A stretch of 64,000 nt of DNA from Komagataeibacter diospyri (lineage in GTDB: Bacteria; Pseudomonadota; Alphaproteobacteria; Acetobacterales; Acetobacteraceae). Location: the NCBI RefSeq assembly GCF_006538165.1, contig NZ_BDLU01000056.1, positions 1-64,000 of the forward strand, in the 5' to 3' direction. Under the pieces are notes generated by a model, which did not search any database, had not been told where the DNA came from, and was given only the letters and a program-made list of their open reading frames with translations. Below are positions 1-7,696 of this stretch, piece after piece (position 1 is the first letter of the stretch; each line of letters opens with the position of its first letter). The position numbers were made by a program, and so were the translations under genes.

Positions 1-79
1 TCCGGCGGAACCCGCCAGCCACATCACGACCGAGGGCGAACTCATCTGGCTTATGGACAAGGCGGCGGCGGGACAATAA
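1..79 (+). CDS. C-terminal end of an unidentified protein (partial)
   Basis: An open frame enters from the left edge in phase with base 2 and stops with TAA at 77-79, leaving about 25 residues that end in LIWLMDKAAAGQ. The fragment is too short to assign to a family. It lies about 97 bp upstream of rpiA on the same strand, so it may be the gene before the rpiA operon. Confidence 0.4.
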   Translation, partial: PAEPASHITTEGELIWLMDKAAAGQ

Positions 80-175
80 GTGGCACGGTATCGTGTTTGT
101 GCGATACGGATCACGGTTCAATAAAAACGACGGGGCACCCGATGGCGGGATGCCCCGCAGGAGAGGAAGCAGCGC

Positions 176-880
176 ATGTCCACCCAGAATGCGGACCCAC
201 GGGCAGAACTGAAGCGCAAGGCAGCGATCGAGGCGGCCGACATGGTCAGGGAAGGCATGGTGGTTGGCCTTGGCTCGGGCAGCACATCGGCCTTCATGAT
301 CGAGGAACTTGGCCGTCGCTGGGCAGAAGGGCTGCGTTTCGCCGCCATTCCCACATCCGAACGCTCGGCCGAGCAGGCGCGCTCGCACGGGATCAAGCTG
401 GTGACGTTCGCAACCCATCCGCAGATCGACATCGATATTGATGGCGCGGATGAGGTGGAACGCGGTTCGCTCAACCTGATAAAGGGGCTGGGCGGGGCGC
501 TGTTCCGTGAAAAGATCGTGGCTGCTGCCTCACGCAAATTTGTGGTCGTGGTGGATGACAGCAAACTGGTTGACCGGCTGGGCGCACGTGTGCCCGTGCC
601 GGTGGAGGTCGCGACCTTTGGCTGGACCGCCACGGCGCGGCAGATCGAAGCGCTGGGCGCGCGGATCACCCAGCGTATGGACCGTAGCGGCAACGTGTTC
701 GTAACCGATGGGGGCAACATGATCCTTGACTGTCATTTCGGTGAAATCGCCAGTTCCGCGCAGTTGCAGGCGCAGCTTGCGCCGATCGTGGGTGTGATCG
801 AGACCGGGCTGTTCATCGGCCGGACATCCGAAGTGATCGTGGCGACCGCCACGGGACTGCAGAAACTGGTTGCGGCATGA
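176..880 (+). CDS. rpiA: Ribose-5-phosphate isomerase A
   Basis: Interconverts ribose 5-phosphate and ribulose 5-phosphate in the non-oxidative pentose phosphate pathway (cytosol). The 234-residue length is normal for RpiA. The phosphate loop GLGSGST is at residues 31-37, the DIDGADEV block at 87-94 and KGLGGALFREK at 103-113. By alignment with E. coli RpiA, D89, D92, K103 and E112 correspond to the catalytic D81, D84, K94 and E103. An AGGAG-like ribosome site precedes the ATG. The stop overlaps the gntK start (ATGA), so rpiA is first in a four-gene operon of sugar phosphate metabolism. Confidence 0.96.
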   Translation: MSTQNADPRAELKRKAAIEAADMVREGMVVGLGSGSTSAFMIEELGRRWAEGLRFAAIPTSERSAEQARSHGIKLVTFATHPQIDIDIDGADEVERGSLNLIKGLGGALFREKIVAAASRKFVVVVDDSKLVDRLGARVPVPVEVATFGWTATARQIEALGARITQRMDRSGNVFVTDGGNMILDCHFGEIASSAQLQAQLAPIVGVIETGLFIGRTSEVIVATATGLQKLVAA

Positions 881-1443
881 CCGGGCGGGAACTGCAGGAC
901 CAGGGCATCCGGCCGCAGGTACTGGTCATCATGGGTGTGTCGGGCTGCGGCAAGACCACGCTGGCGGAAGGGCTGCACAACCTGCTGGGCTGGCCCTATC
1001 AGGAAGGCGACATGCTGCATCCGCGCGCCAATGTGGAAAAGATGGCGGCGGGTATTCCCCTGACTGATGCGGACCGTCTGCCATGGCTGCAGGCATGCCA
1101 TGAATGGCTGTTGGGTCGCGTGGCGTCGGGGCAGGGGGGAATCCTGACCTGTTCCGCGCTGAAGCGGTCGTACCGCGACCTGCTGCGGGCGGACGGGGCG
1201 GCGGATGTCGTGTTCGTCTATCTGGAAATTCCCGAGGATGTTCTGGCCGAACGCCTGCAGCGCAGGCGCGGGCACTACATGCCGCCCAGCCTGCTGCCCA
1301 GCCAGCTTGCCACGCTGGAGCCACCAATGGCTGATGAACACCCGGTTGTCGTGCATCTGGAAGAAACCCCTGCCGACCTGATTGCCGAGACCATCGGCCT
1401 GCTGCGGCAGCGTTTCCCCGAACATACTCCCGAAAAGGGATAG
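877..1443 (+). CDS. gntK: Gluconokinase
   Basis: Phosphorylates D-gluconate to 6-phosphogluconate, feeding the pentose phosphate pathway. This is an expected route in acetic acid bacteria, which oxidise glucose to gluconate in the periplasm and re-import it. The 188-residue protein has the P-loop GVSGCGKT at residues 20-27, followed by the family block EGDMLHPRANVEKM and the SALKRSYRD block. It overlaps rpiA by four bases and its stop directly precedes the next start, so translation is probably coupled. Shikimate kinase is the closest alternative P-loop family, but the EGDMLHP block argues for gluconokinase. Confidence 0.93.
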   Translation: MTGRELQDQGIRPQVLVIMGVSGCGKTTLAEGLHNLLGWPYQEGDMLHPRANVEKMAAGIPLTDADRLPWLQACHEWLLGRVASGQGGILTCSALKRSYRDLLRADGAADVVFVYLEIPEDVLAERLQRRRGHYMPPSLLPSQLATLEPPMADEHPVVVHLEETPADLIAETIGLLRQRFPEHTPEKG

Positions 1444-1920
1444 ATGACCGATATGCATGCGGTCCTGTTTGTCTGCATGGGCAATATCTGCCGCTCCCCC
1501 CTGGCGGAGGCCGCATTCCGCGCGGCTGCCGACCGGGCGGGACTGCCGGTCATGGTCGATTCGGCGGGGACGGGCAACTGGCATGCAGGCGCGCCCCCTG
1601 ACCGGCGGGCCTGCGCTGTTGCCCGCAGGCATGGCATCGACATCACCCGTTATCGTGCGCGGGTGGTGACAGTGGCAGATTTTGACCGCTTTACCCACAT
1701 CATTGCACTGGATCACGCCAACCTTGCGCATCTGATGGACATGAAACCGGCGGGCAGCCGGGCGCAGGTCTCGCTGTTGCTGGACCATGTGTCCGAACGT
1801 AAAGGCCATGCCGTGGCCGATCCGTATTACGGGGACGCCAGCGGGTTTGACATTACATGGCGCGACGTTACGGCGGGTGCTACGGCGCTGGTGGAAAAAC
1901 TGCGGCGCGACACTCCATGA
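1444..1920 (+). CDS. Low-molecular-weight phosphatase (protein-tyrosine-phosphatase family)
   Basis: A 158-residue LMW-PTP with the P-loop C11-MGNIC-R17-S at its N terminus and the general-acid aspartate in ADPYYG (D126). These are the full catalytic set, so it should be active. The gene overlaps the downstream fructosamine-kinase-like gene by four bases. In bacteria, LMW-PTP-A homologues next to FN3K-type kinases have been reported to hydrolyse ribulosamine/erythrulosamine phosphates, so the substrate may be a sugar-amine phosphate rather than phosphotyrosine; here that is inferred from context only. Confidence 0.9.
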   Translation: MTDMHAVLFVCMGNICRSPLAEAAFRAAADRAGLPVMVDSAGTGNWHAGAPPDRRACAVARRHGIDITRYRARVVTVADFDRFTHIIALDHANLAHLMDMKPAGSRAQVSLLLDHVSERKGHAVADPYYGDASGFDITWRDVTAGATALVEKLRRDTP

Positions 1921-2735
1921 CGCGCCTTGCCCGGCACGGTGCGGCCCTGCTGGGGGCAGGGTTGTGGAACTGGCATCCGCTGCCCGGGGGTGACGTGGCG
2001 CAGGTATTGCTGGTCTACCTGAATGATGGACGCAGGGTCGTGGTCAAGCATGGGCCTGACCCTGTGGCGGAGGCCGCCATGCTGCGGGCCCTCGGTCAGA
2101 CGGGCGCGCCTGTGCCGGATGTGCTGGCGGTGGATGAAGACGCGCTGGTGCTGCAATACCTGCCCGCCGATGGCCGCCTGTCCCGATGCTGGGACGATCT
2201 GGCACGTGTGCTTTCGCGTGTACGCTCGGGACGGCCCGATAGGGACAATGCCCGTTATGGCTGGTCCGCGGACTATGCTTTTGGCTCCGTAACAGTGCGC
2301 AATGACTGGACGGCGACATGGCCTGATTTCTGGGCGCGTCAGCGTATCGGCGTGCATCTGGCGCATGTGCCCATCGACCTTGCCCACCAGCTTGAAAACC
2401 TGATGCGCCGCCTGCCTGACCTGCTGCCCGCAACCCCCGCGCCGTGCCTGCTGCATGGTGACCTGTGGGGCGGGAACGTGCTGGTATCGGGCCAGCATGT
2501 GACGGGGCTGATTGATCCATGCTGCTATTATGGCCATGCCGAGGTCGACCTTGCCACGCCGGGCGTGTTTAGCCAGCCGCCTGCCGGATTTTATGCCCGC
2601 CATGGTGGGCTGGAGCGCGGGTATGAGGTCCGTTTCGCCATTTACCGCCTGTGGACCGCGCTGGTTCACCTGCGTCTGTTTGGCGAAACCTACCGGCCTA
2701 TGGTGGCACAGTATCTGAATGATGCCGGGATGTAG
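1917..2735 (+). CDS. Fructosamine/ribulosamine kinase family protein (FN3K-like)
   Basis: Predicted to phosphorylate ketoamines formed by glycation, the first step in their removal. The start chosen is the ATG at 1917, inside the stop of the phosphatase gene (ATGA), giving 272 residues, slightly short for the family (about 290). The kinase-like fold shows a candidate ATP-binding lysine in VVVKHG (K44), the catalytic loop HGDLWGGN at 180-187 and the metal aspartate in LIDP (D200). An upstream in-frame start at 1857 would add 20 residues overlapping the phosphatase and is less likely. Its place after rpiA fits ribose 5-phosphate-derived adducts as substrates (inference). Confidence 0.87.
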   Translation: MTRLARHGAALLGAGLWNWHPLPGGDVAQVLLVYLNDGRRVVVKHGPDPVAEAAMLRALGQTGAPVPDVLAVDEDALVLQYLPADGRLSRCWDDLARVLSRVRSGRPDRDNARYGWSADYAFGSVTVRNDWTATWPDFWARQRIGVHLAHVPIDLAHQLENLMRRLPDLLPATPAPCLLHGDLWGGNVLVSGQHVTGLIDPCCYYGHAEVDLATPGVFSQPPAGFYARHGGLERGYEVRFAIYRLWTALVHLRLFGETYRPMVAQYLNDAGM

Positions 2736-2743
2736 GACGCAGA

Positions 2744-2820
2744 AAGTTTTTGGTGAAGCTTTTTGCAGAAGCTTTAAAGCACGCCGCCTTTTTTCAAGAA
2801 GGCGGCACGCGAAAACTTTT
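2744..2820 (+). repeat. Cloverleaf intergenic repeat, copy 1
   Basis: Outer arms AAGTTTTTGG and an AAAACTT partner enclose a GAAGC...GCTTT hairpin and a GCCGCC...GGCGGC hairpin. It sits between the convergent FN3K-like and ene-reductase genes, where it probably terminates both transcripts. Confidence 0.8.
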
Positions 2821-2833
2821 TATCATTCATCAA

Positions 2834-3931
2834 TCATGCGGAACGGTAGCGCGCCAGCCAGTGGGCATAGGGTGCGGGCAGAACCCATGCCGCGTCCTCA
2901 CGTCCCAGCGCCCGTGCCGCCGCATACGGCCAGTGCGGGTTTTCAAGGAAGGGGCGACCGATCATCGCAAGATCGATCTTTTCCTCGCGTACCAGCCCGT
3001 CAATGGCGGGGGCGGTGCCCAGATACCAGCTTGTGGCGACCGGCAGGCCGGTTTCGTGCCGCACGCGCTGGGCGACCGGGGCCATGAAGGCCGGCCCCCA
3101 GGGGATCTTTGCCGTGGGCGTGGAAAAGCCAATGCTGACATCAAGGAAGTCCAGACCCGATTCGCGAAAGACCTTCGCGACCGCAATGGCGTCCTGCAAT
3201 GTCTGTTCGTCGTGGCCGTCGAATTCGATCATGCCCAGACGTGCGCTGAGCGGCCGGTCCTCGGGCCAGACGGTGCGCACGTCGCGCAGGGTTTCCACCA
3301 GGAAGCGCGCACGGTTTTCAAGGCTGCCGCCATAACTGTCATTACGCTGGTTGGAATGGGGGGAAAGGAAACTCTGCGCCAGATAGCCGTGGGCGAAATG
3401 CAGCATGAGCCAGCCAAATCCCACGTCACGCGCACGCACCGCTGCGGCTACGAAGTCCTGCCGCACGCGGGTTATGTCGGCCATCGTCATGGCGCGGGGC
3501 ACCTTGGACAGGCCATCGCCAAAGGCAATGGCGGACGGGGCGATGGTGTCCCATCCACGCGGGTCATCGGCGACGATGTGGTCGTCGCCTTCCCACGGGC
3601 GGTTGGCGCTGGCCTTGCGGCCTGCATGGGCGATCTGGATGCCCGGTACGGCCCCCGCGTCGCGCATGGCGCGCACCAGCGGGCGGAAGGCTTCGGCCTG
3701 CGCATCATTCCAAAGGCCAAGGCAGCCTGGCGTGATGCGTCCTTCGGGTGATACGGCGGTGGCTTCCACCACAACCAGCCCGCTGCCACCACGGGCAAGG
3801 GTGGGGTAATGCACATTGTGCCAGTCATTCACCATGCCATCGCGCGCCATGTACTGGCACATGGGGGACACGGCGATACGGTTGCGCAGGGTCTCGCCCT
3901 TGAGGGTATAGGGGGAAAATAGATCGGTCAT
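2834..3931 (-). CDS. NADH:flavin oxidoreductase, Old Yellow Enzyme family (YqjM-like)
   Basis: FMN-dependent TIM-barrel ene-reductase that reduces activated C=C bonds with NAD(P)H. The start at 3931 gives MTDLFSPYTLKGETLRN, the usual N terminus of the family, with a GGAG 11 bases upstream; longer in-frame starts up to 3994 lack a ribosome site. SPMCQYMA carries the cysteine typical of YqjM-type enzymes; HAGRK and the SPHSNQRNDSYGGSLENR block are family signatures. The usual catalytic HGAHGYL is HFAHGYL here, retaining the His pair. The physiological substrate is unknown. Confidence 0.9.
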   Translation of the reverse strand: MTDLFSPYTLKGETLRNRIAVSPMCQYMARDGMVNDWHNVHYPTLARGGSGLVVVEATAVSPEGRITPGCLGLWNDAQAEAFRPLVRAMRDAGAVPGIQIAHAGRKASANRPWEGDDHIVADDPRGWDTIAPSAIAFGDGLSKVPRAMTMADITRVRQDFVAAAVRARDVGFGWLMLHFAHGYLAQSFLSPHSNQRNDSYGGSLENRARFLVETLRDVRTVWPEDRPLSARLGMIEFDGHDEQTLQDAIAVAKVFRESGLDFLDVSIGFSTPTAKIPWGPAFMAPVAQRVRHETGLPVATSWYLGTAPAIDGLVREEKIDLAMIGRPFLENPHWPYAAARALGREDAAWVLPAPYAHWLARYRSA

Positions 3932-4083
3932 GCCCGTTGGCTCCGTCATGCGGGAAACTGGCCACAGACTGGGCATGTTGGCGGCATGACGCAATGCATG
4001 CGGTCATGCTGAAACGGCAGGACAGGTTTCAGTGGAAACCGATCAGGCATCAGATTTTTATTGTAAAGGAATGCACCGTAAAA

Positions 4084-4160
<77 letters not shown>

Positions 4161-4241
4161 ATCCGTTACCGCCCCGCGGGGCTGCAACCGTTCGGTGAAA
4201 GGGCAAATAACAGGCTGGCCCCGTCATGGCAACAGGGCAGG

Positions 4242-4280
4242 CAAAAAAAAACGCCATGACATTCATGTTCATGGCGTTTT
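4242..4280 (-). terminator. Rho-independent terminator of the ahpC-ahpD unit
   Basis: Read on the minus strand, ACGCCATGA and TCATGGCGT form a hairpin followed by a run of about nine T residues. It lies just past the ahpD stop. Confidence 0.85.
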
Positions 4281-4298
4281 GTCTGTAACCAGGACGGA

Positions 4299-4826
4299 TC
4301 AGGCAGGGATTTCCACGCCATCCAGCGTCACGGCCACGCCATGTACGGTTGCGGCGACGCGCACGGCGGCCTGGATCTGTTCGGTCGTGATGCCTGCTGC
4401 ACGCAGCTGGCGTTCATGGCTTTCCATGCACAGGCCACAGCCATTGATGGCGGAGACCGCCATGGCCCACAATTCGAAATCCGCCTTGTCCACGCCGGGG
4501 TTGGCAATGACGTTCATGCGCAGGCGGGCTGGCATCTTTTCGTAATCGCCGCCAACCAGGTGCACGAAACGGTAATAGACGTTGTTCATACCCATGATGG
4601 CGGCAGCCGCGCGTGCGGCCTGCAGGGCTTCGGGTGACAGTTTCGGACCGTATTCCGCCACCAGGGCGTGTGTGACCGCCGGGTTGCGTGATGCGATGGC
4701 GGACGCGATGAACGTGCCGCCCAGCTGCTGCGGCGTCAGCACGAAGTCATTGGCAAGGGAGCCAAGGTTCAGCTTCAGGTCCTTGGCGTAGTCGGGCAGG
4801 GCAGCCTTGAGGGAGTCGATGGACAT
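4299..4826 (-). CDS. ahpD: Alkyl hydroperoxidase AhpD
   Basis: Thiol-dependent peroxidase and probable reductant partner of AhpC. The 175-residue length equals that of the mycobacterial family. The redox motif is C130-G-L-C133 with H137, and E118 is present. These positions match M. tuberculosis AhpD (E118, C130, C133, H137), but the proton-relay H132 is Leu. It is downstream of ahpC on the same strand with a 129-bp gap holding a strong inverted repeat, so the two are probably co-transcribed but differently expressed. OxyR control is likely from the divergent oxyR. Confidence 0.94.
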   Translation of the reverse strand: MSIDSLKAALPDYAKDLKLNLGSLANDFVLTPQQLGGTFIASAIASRNPAVTHALVAEYGPKLSPEALQAARAAAAIMGMNNVYYRFVHLVGGDYEKMPARLRMNVIANPGVDKADFELWAMAVSAINGCGLCMESHERQLRAAGITTEQIQAAVRVAATVHGVAVTLDGVEIPA

Positions 4827-4869
4827 GGACGGGTTCCGTGTGTTGCCAGTGCGTGATGGTGGTGCGCCA

Positions 4870-4910
4870 CCTGTCCCGATCCCTGCGGGCGGGACACGGA
4901 TCGGGACAGG
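4870..4910. promoter_or_regulatory. 13-bp inverted repeat between ahpC and ahpD
   Basis: CCTGTCCCGATCC (4870-4882) and GGATCGGGACAGG (4898-4910) are perfect complements around a 15-base loop. No T-run follows on either strand, so it is more likely an mRNA stability or processing hairpin, or an attenuator, than a full terminator. Confidence 0.6.
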
Positions 4911-4955
4911 CGGCGTGGCCGCCCCGCATGGTGCGGGACAGCCGGTCGTGCGGGA

Positions 4956-5498
4956 TCAGGCCTTGAGAAAGGCGTCGCCCTTTTTCCAGTTGCACGGGCA
5001 CAGCTCGTCGCTCTGCAGGCCATCAAGGATACGCAGGACTTCCTGCGGGTTGCGGCCAACCGACAGGTCATTGACGCTGACGTGGCGGATGATGCCCTGC
5101 GGGTCCACGATGAAGGTGGCGCGCAGCGCGGCCCCTGCCTGCTGGGCCATCACACCACAGCTTTCGATCAGCTCGCGCTTGATGTCGGACAGCATGGGGA
5201 TTTCAAGGTTCTTCAGCTCGGCATGGTTCAGGCGCCAGTTCAGGTGTACGAACGCGCTGTCGATCGATACGCCGTAAACCACCGCGTCACGGTCCTTGAA
5301 TTCACCGGCCAGCTTGCCGAACGCCACGATTTCGGTCGGGCAGACAAAGGTGAAGTCCAGCGGCCAGAAGAAGACGACCTTCCACTTGCCTTCGTTGGAT
5401 TCATCCGTGATCTGGACGAAATCGCCCTTGAGGCCTTCGGGACCACCGGGAACGGCGCTCAGGTTAAAGGCGGGAAACTTGTCACCGACTGTCAGCAT
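4956..5498 (-). CDS. ahpC: Peroxiredoxin AhpC
   Basis: Reduces hydrogen peroxide, organic peroxides and possibly peroxynitrite. The 180-residue protein has the peroxidatic cysteine in FVCPTE (C53) and a C-terminal CPC motif (C167, C169) as in the AhpD-linked mycobacterial AhpC type, rather than the AhpF-linked enteric type. That agrees with the adjacent ahpD and with no ahpF in the window. It is transcribed divergently from oxyR across a 126-bp promoter region. Confidence 0.96.
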   Translation of the reverse strand: MLTVGDKFPAFNLSAVPGGPEGLKGDFVQITDESNEGKWKVVFFWPLDFTFVCPTEIVAFGKLAGEFKDRDAVVYGVSIDSAFVHLNWRLNHAELKNLEIPMLSDIKRELIESCGVMAQQAGAALRATFIVDPQGIIRHVSVNDLSVGRNPQEVLRILDGLQSDELCPCNWKKGDAFLKA

Positions 5499-5580
5499 CA
5501 GGGTGATCTCCTGTTGGGGTTATATATGGCCGGGACGGGCGCGCCGCCCCGCGGGCTGTATCTATGCCGGGAGTGATGCT

Positions 5581-5613
5581 ATCATGCCATTGAATAATTT
5601 ACATATGCATGAT
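5581..5613. promoter_or_regulatory. Candidate OxyR operator in the ahpC-oxyR divergent region
   Basis: ATCATGC (5581-5587) and GCATGAT (5607-5613) are exact inverted repeats 19 bases apart in an AT-rich stretch between the two divergent starts. Size and position suit a LysR-type tetramer site serving both promoters. OxyR binding is inferred from context. Confidence 0.45.
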
Positions 5614-5624
5614 CGGAATTATCG

Positions 5625-6560
5625 ATGCTTCCGATGCCCTCCGCACAGCAGTTGCGGTACCTCGTCACCCTTGCCGAACTGCGCCATTTCGGCCGGGCGG
5701 CAAAGGCGTGCGCGGTGACACAGTCCACGCTGTCCGCCGGGATACTGGCGCTTGAACGCCAGATGGATGTCAGGCTGCTTGACCGTGACGTGGGCAAGAA
5801 GGTCGTGTTCACCCCGTTGGGGGACAAGGTGGTCGTGCGCGCCCGCACGGCACTGGAGGCGCTGCAGGACGTGCTGGACGTGGCCGTGGCCTCCCGCGAG
5901 CCGATGAGCGGCCTGCTGCGCCTTGGCGTCATTCCCACCATCGGCCCGTTTGTCATGCCGACACTGGTGCGCCGCCTGCCCGAAGCCTATCCGCAGCTGC
6001 GCCTGTCGCTGAACGAGGACATGACCCATAACGTGATGGAAAAGCTGGCGGCAGGGCGACTGGATCTCGTGCTGCTGGCCATGCCGTGTGACTGCGCCGA
6101 TAGCGAGACGCTGCCCCTGTGGCGCGATCCCTTCATGGTGGTCATGCCGCGCGACCATGCGCTGGCGCACCTGCCGGACGTGCCGGTGCGCAGCATCATG
6201 CATGAGCGGATGATCCTGCTGGAGGATGGGCACTGCCTGCGTGACCAGGCGCTGGCCATGTGCCGGCAGGTCCGGGGCTGGACCCAGCCGGAGGACGAGG
6301 CGGAATGTACCGTCAGTTCGTTGTACACCATGGTGGAAATGGTTGCGGCGGGCATGGGTCTTGCGCTGCTGCCCCGGCTTGCGGTCGAATCCGCGCTGAT
6401 GACGGGACAGGATGTGGTGGTGCGTCCGGTGACCGGCGCGCAGGCCTGGCGTACCATCGGACTGGCATGGCGGCCCCGGTCGCCCCGCACCGCCGATTTC
6501 CAGACCATTGCCCCGTTTTTCGTGCCGGATTCGATCACAGATACGATTTTACGCCTGTAA
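5625..6560 (+). CDS. oxyR: Hydrogen peroxide-responsive LysR regulator OxyR
   Basis: The 311-residue protein has an N-terminal winged helix-turn-helix (LRYLVTLAELRHFGRAA, then TQSTLSAGI) and a LysR substrate domain. The redox block EDGHCLRDQAL with a second cysteine nine residues on (C204 and C213) reproduces the E. coli OxyR C199/C208 pair and spacing, so this is a true peroxide sensor. It is divergent from ahpC, a typical target. An alternative ATG three codons downstream (5634) is equally plausible. Confidence 0.95.
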   Translation: MLPMPSAQQLRYLVTLAELRHFGRAAKACAVTQSTLSAGILALERQMDVRLLDRDVGKKVVFTPLGDKVVVRARTALEALQDVLDVAVASREPMSGLLRLGVIPTIGPFVMPTLVRRLPEAYPQLRLSLNEDMTHNVMEKLAAGRLDLVLLAMPCDCADSETLPLWRDPFMVVMPRDHALAHLPDVPVRSIMHERMILLEDGHCLRDQALAMCRQVRGWTQPEDEAECTVSSLYTMVEMVAAGMGLALLPRLAVESALMTGQDVVVRPVTGAQAWRTIGLAWRPRSPRTADFQTIAPFFVPDSITDTILRL

Positions 6561-6585
6561 ATGACGCCAGAATCCGGCCCGCCAG

Positions 6586-6614
6586 TTGACTCTTGGCGCA
6601 GGCAGGGGTATTCG
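6586..6614 (+). promoter_or_regulatory. Likely sigma-70 promoter of rpmJ
   Basis: TTGACT (6586-6591), a 17-base spacer and TATTCG (6609-6614) lie about 45 bp before the rpmJ start. The -35 box is strong, the -10 weaker. Confidence 0.5.
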
Positions 6615-6658
6615 GGCGCCTCTTTGGCGGTATTCCGCCGTTAGTCGAGGGTCGGATC

Positions 6659-6784
6659 ATGAAAATCAGAAACAGCCTGAAATCGGCCAAGGTTCGGGAC
6701 AAGGACTGCCGTGTGGTCCGTCGCCGTGGCAAGGTCTACGTCATCAACAAGAAGAACCCCCGCATGAAGGCCCGTCAGGGCTGA
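6659..6784 (+). CDS. rpmJ: Ribosomal protein bL36
   Basis: A 41-residue basic protein starting [20 protein letters not shown], the alphaproteobacterial bL36 form. It keeps only part of the zinc-ribbon cysteines (one Cys is visible), so it is the zinc-independent (C-minus) version. A GAGGG site lies upstream of the ATG. It is expressed as a single gene: its own promoter at 6586 and a hairpin with T-run at 6842. Confidence 0.96.
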   Translation: MKIRNSLKSAKVRDKDCRVVRRRGKVYVINKKNPRMKARQG

Positions 6785-6841
6785 TTGCCGGACGGCCTTG
6801 ACCGTCAGGTTCATCTTTGAACAGCCGCAAAGCTGCGCAGG

Positions 6842-6863
6842 CAGGTTTTTAGGAACCTGTTTT
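6842..6863 (+). terminator. Weak terminator after rpmJ
   Basis: CAGGTT (6842-6847) and AACCTG (6854-6859) form a short hairpin followed by TTTT. It lies before the most plausible start of the TPR gene. Confidence 0.5.
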
Positions 6864-6884
6864 CGTGGCTTTTCGTGCGTACCC

Positions 6885-7496
6885 ATGGTTCTGGCCGTGA
6901 TCCTGATGGGACACAGCCTGCAGGCCCATGCCGCCCTGCCGTCGCACGGGGTGGACCAGCACGCCGGTCCTGCCGCCATAGGCGGCCATCCCCCCGGCAG
7001 GGGGAAGGCGGATGCCGAGCCGTCGCTGGATGATCTGGAAACCGAACTGGCGCATGCTTCAACCGCCCGTGGCGCACATGACCTGCTGACCCGGATCGAG
7101 CAGATACGCCAGAAGGACCTTGCCCCCACCACCAGCCTGCTGCTCAAGCGCGCGCAGGATGATCTTGACGCCCAGCGCCCGCTGGATGCGGTGCAGGACA
7201 TGGATGATGCCCTGCTGCTGCAGCCGGAGGTGGAGGTGCTGTGGCGCAACCGTGCGCAGGCCCGTCTGGCCGCAGCCAATCCCGATGGCGCGGTAGCCGA
7301 TCTTGGCGTCGCACTGCACCATGACGGGCGCGACGTGACTGCCTGGAAGATCCTTGAAGATACCGAGGAGCAGCGTGGCGACTGGCAGGCGGCATGGAAA
7401 GCATGGCAGCATGTGCTGCAGCTTGATCCCACCATTCCAGACGCAGGCCATGAAACAGAGCGTCTGCGCCTGAAGGCCTTCGGGCAACCCACCTGA
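6885..7496 (+). CDS. Exported TPR-containing protein, function unknown
   Basis: The frame is open from 6798, but the ATG at 6885 is preferred: it lies after the rpmJ terminator and gives a 203-residue protein starting with a short hydrophobic signal-like segment (VLAVILMGHSLQAHA). The rest is alanine/leucine-rich helical with about three tetratricopeptide-like helix pairs (for example ALLLQPEVEVLWRNRAQARL and the WQAAWKAWQHVLQLDP block). TPR proteins bind partners, so it may assist an envelope complex. The exact start is uncertain. Confidence 0.7.
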   Translation: MVLAVILMGHSLQAHAALPSHGVDQHAGPAAIGGHPPGRGKADAEPSLDDLETELAHASTARGAHDLLTRIEQIRQKDLAPTTSLLLKRAQDDLDAQRPLDAVQDMDDALLLQPEVEVLWRNRAQARLAAANPDGAVADLGVALHHDGRDVTAWKILEDTEEQRGDWQAAWKAWQHVLQLDPTIPDAGHETERLRLKAFGQPT

Positions 7497-7503
7497 TCTT
7501 AAG

Positions 7504-7583
7504 AAGTTTTTTGATGAAGCTTTTTTCAAAAAGCTTCAGGGGAACGCCACCTTCTTGAAAAAAGGCGGCATCCGGAAACTTTT
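7504..7583 (+). repeat. Cloverleaf intergenic repeat, copy 2
   Basis: GAAGCTTTTTTCAAAAAGCTTC hairpin arms and a GCC..GGC hairpin lie within AAGTTTTTTG/AAACTT outer arms. It separates the convergent TPR and MotB-like genes; the second hairpin carries mismatches (GCCACC versus GGCGGC). Confidence 0.8.
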
Positions 7584-7696
7584 ATTATTTCATGTCAGAT
7601 CGTGGCACTGCAGCAGGCAAGGACCGCGTTCCTGATCCAGGAATGCAGCGACAGGCCGCCAGAGGTGGCCTGTCGCCATGTGCCGTCCGTGGTGGA

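Noticed and set aside
4161..4241. Phage attachment site beside tRNA-Asp
   Set aside because: No integrase, direct repeat of the tRNA 3' end or foreign gene is next to it.
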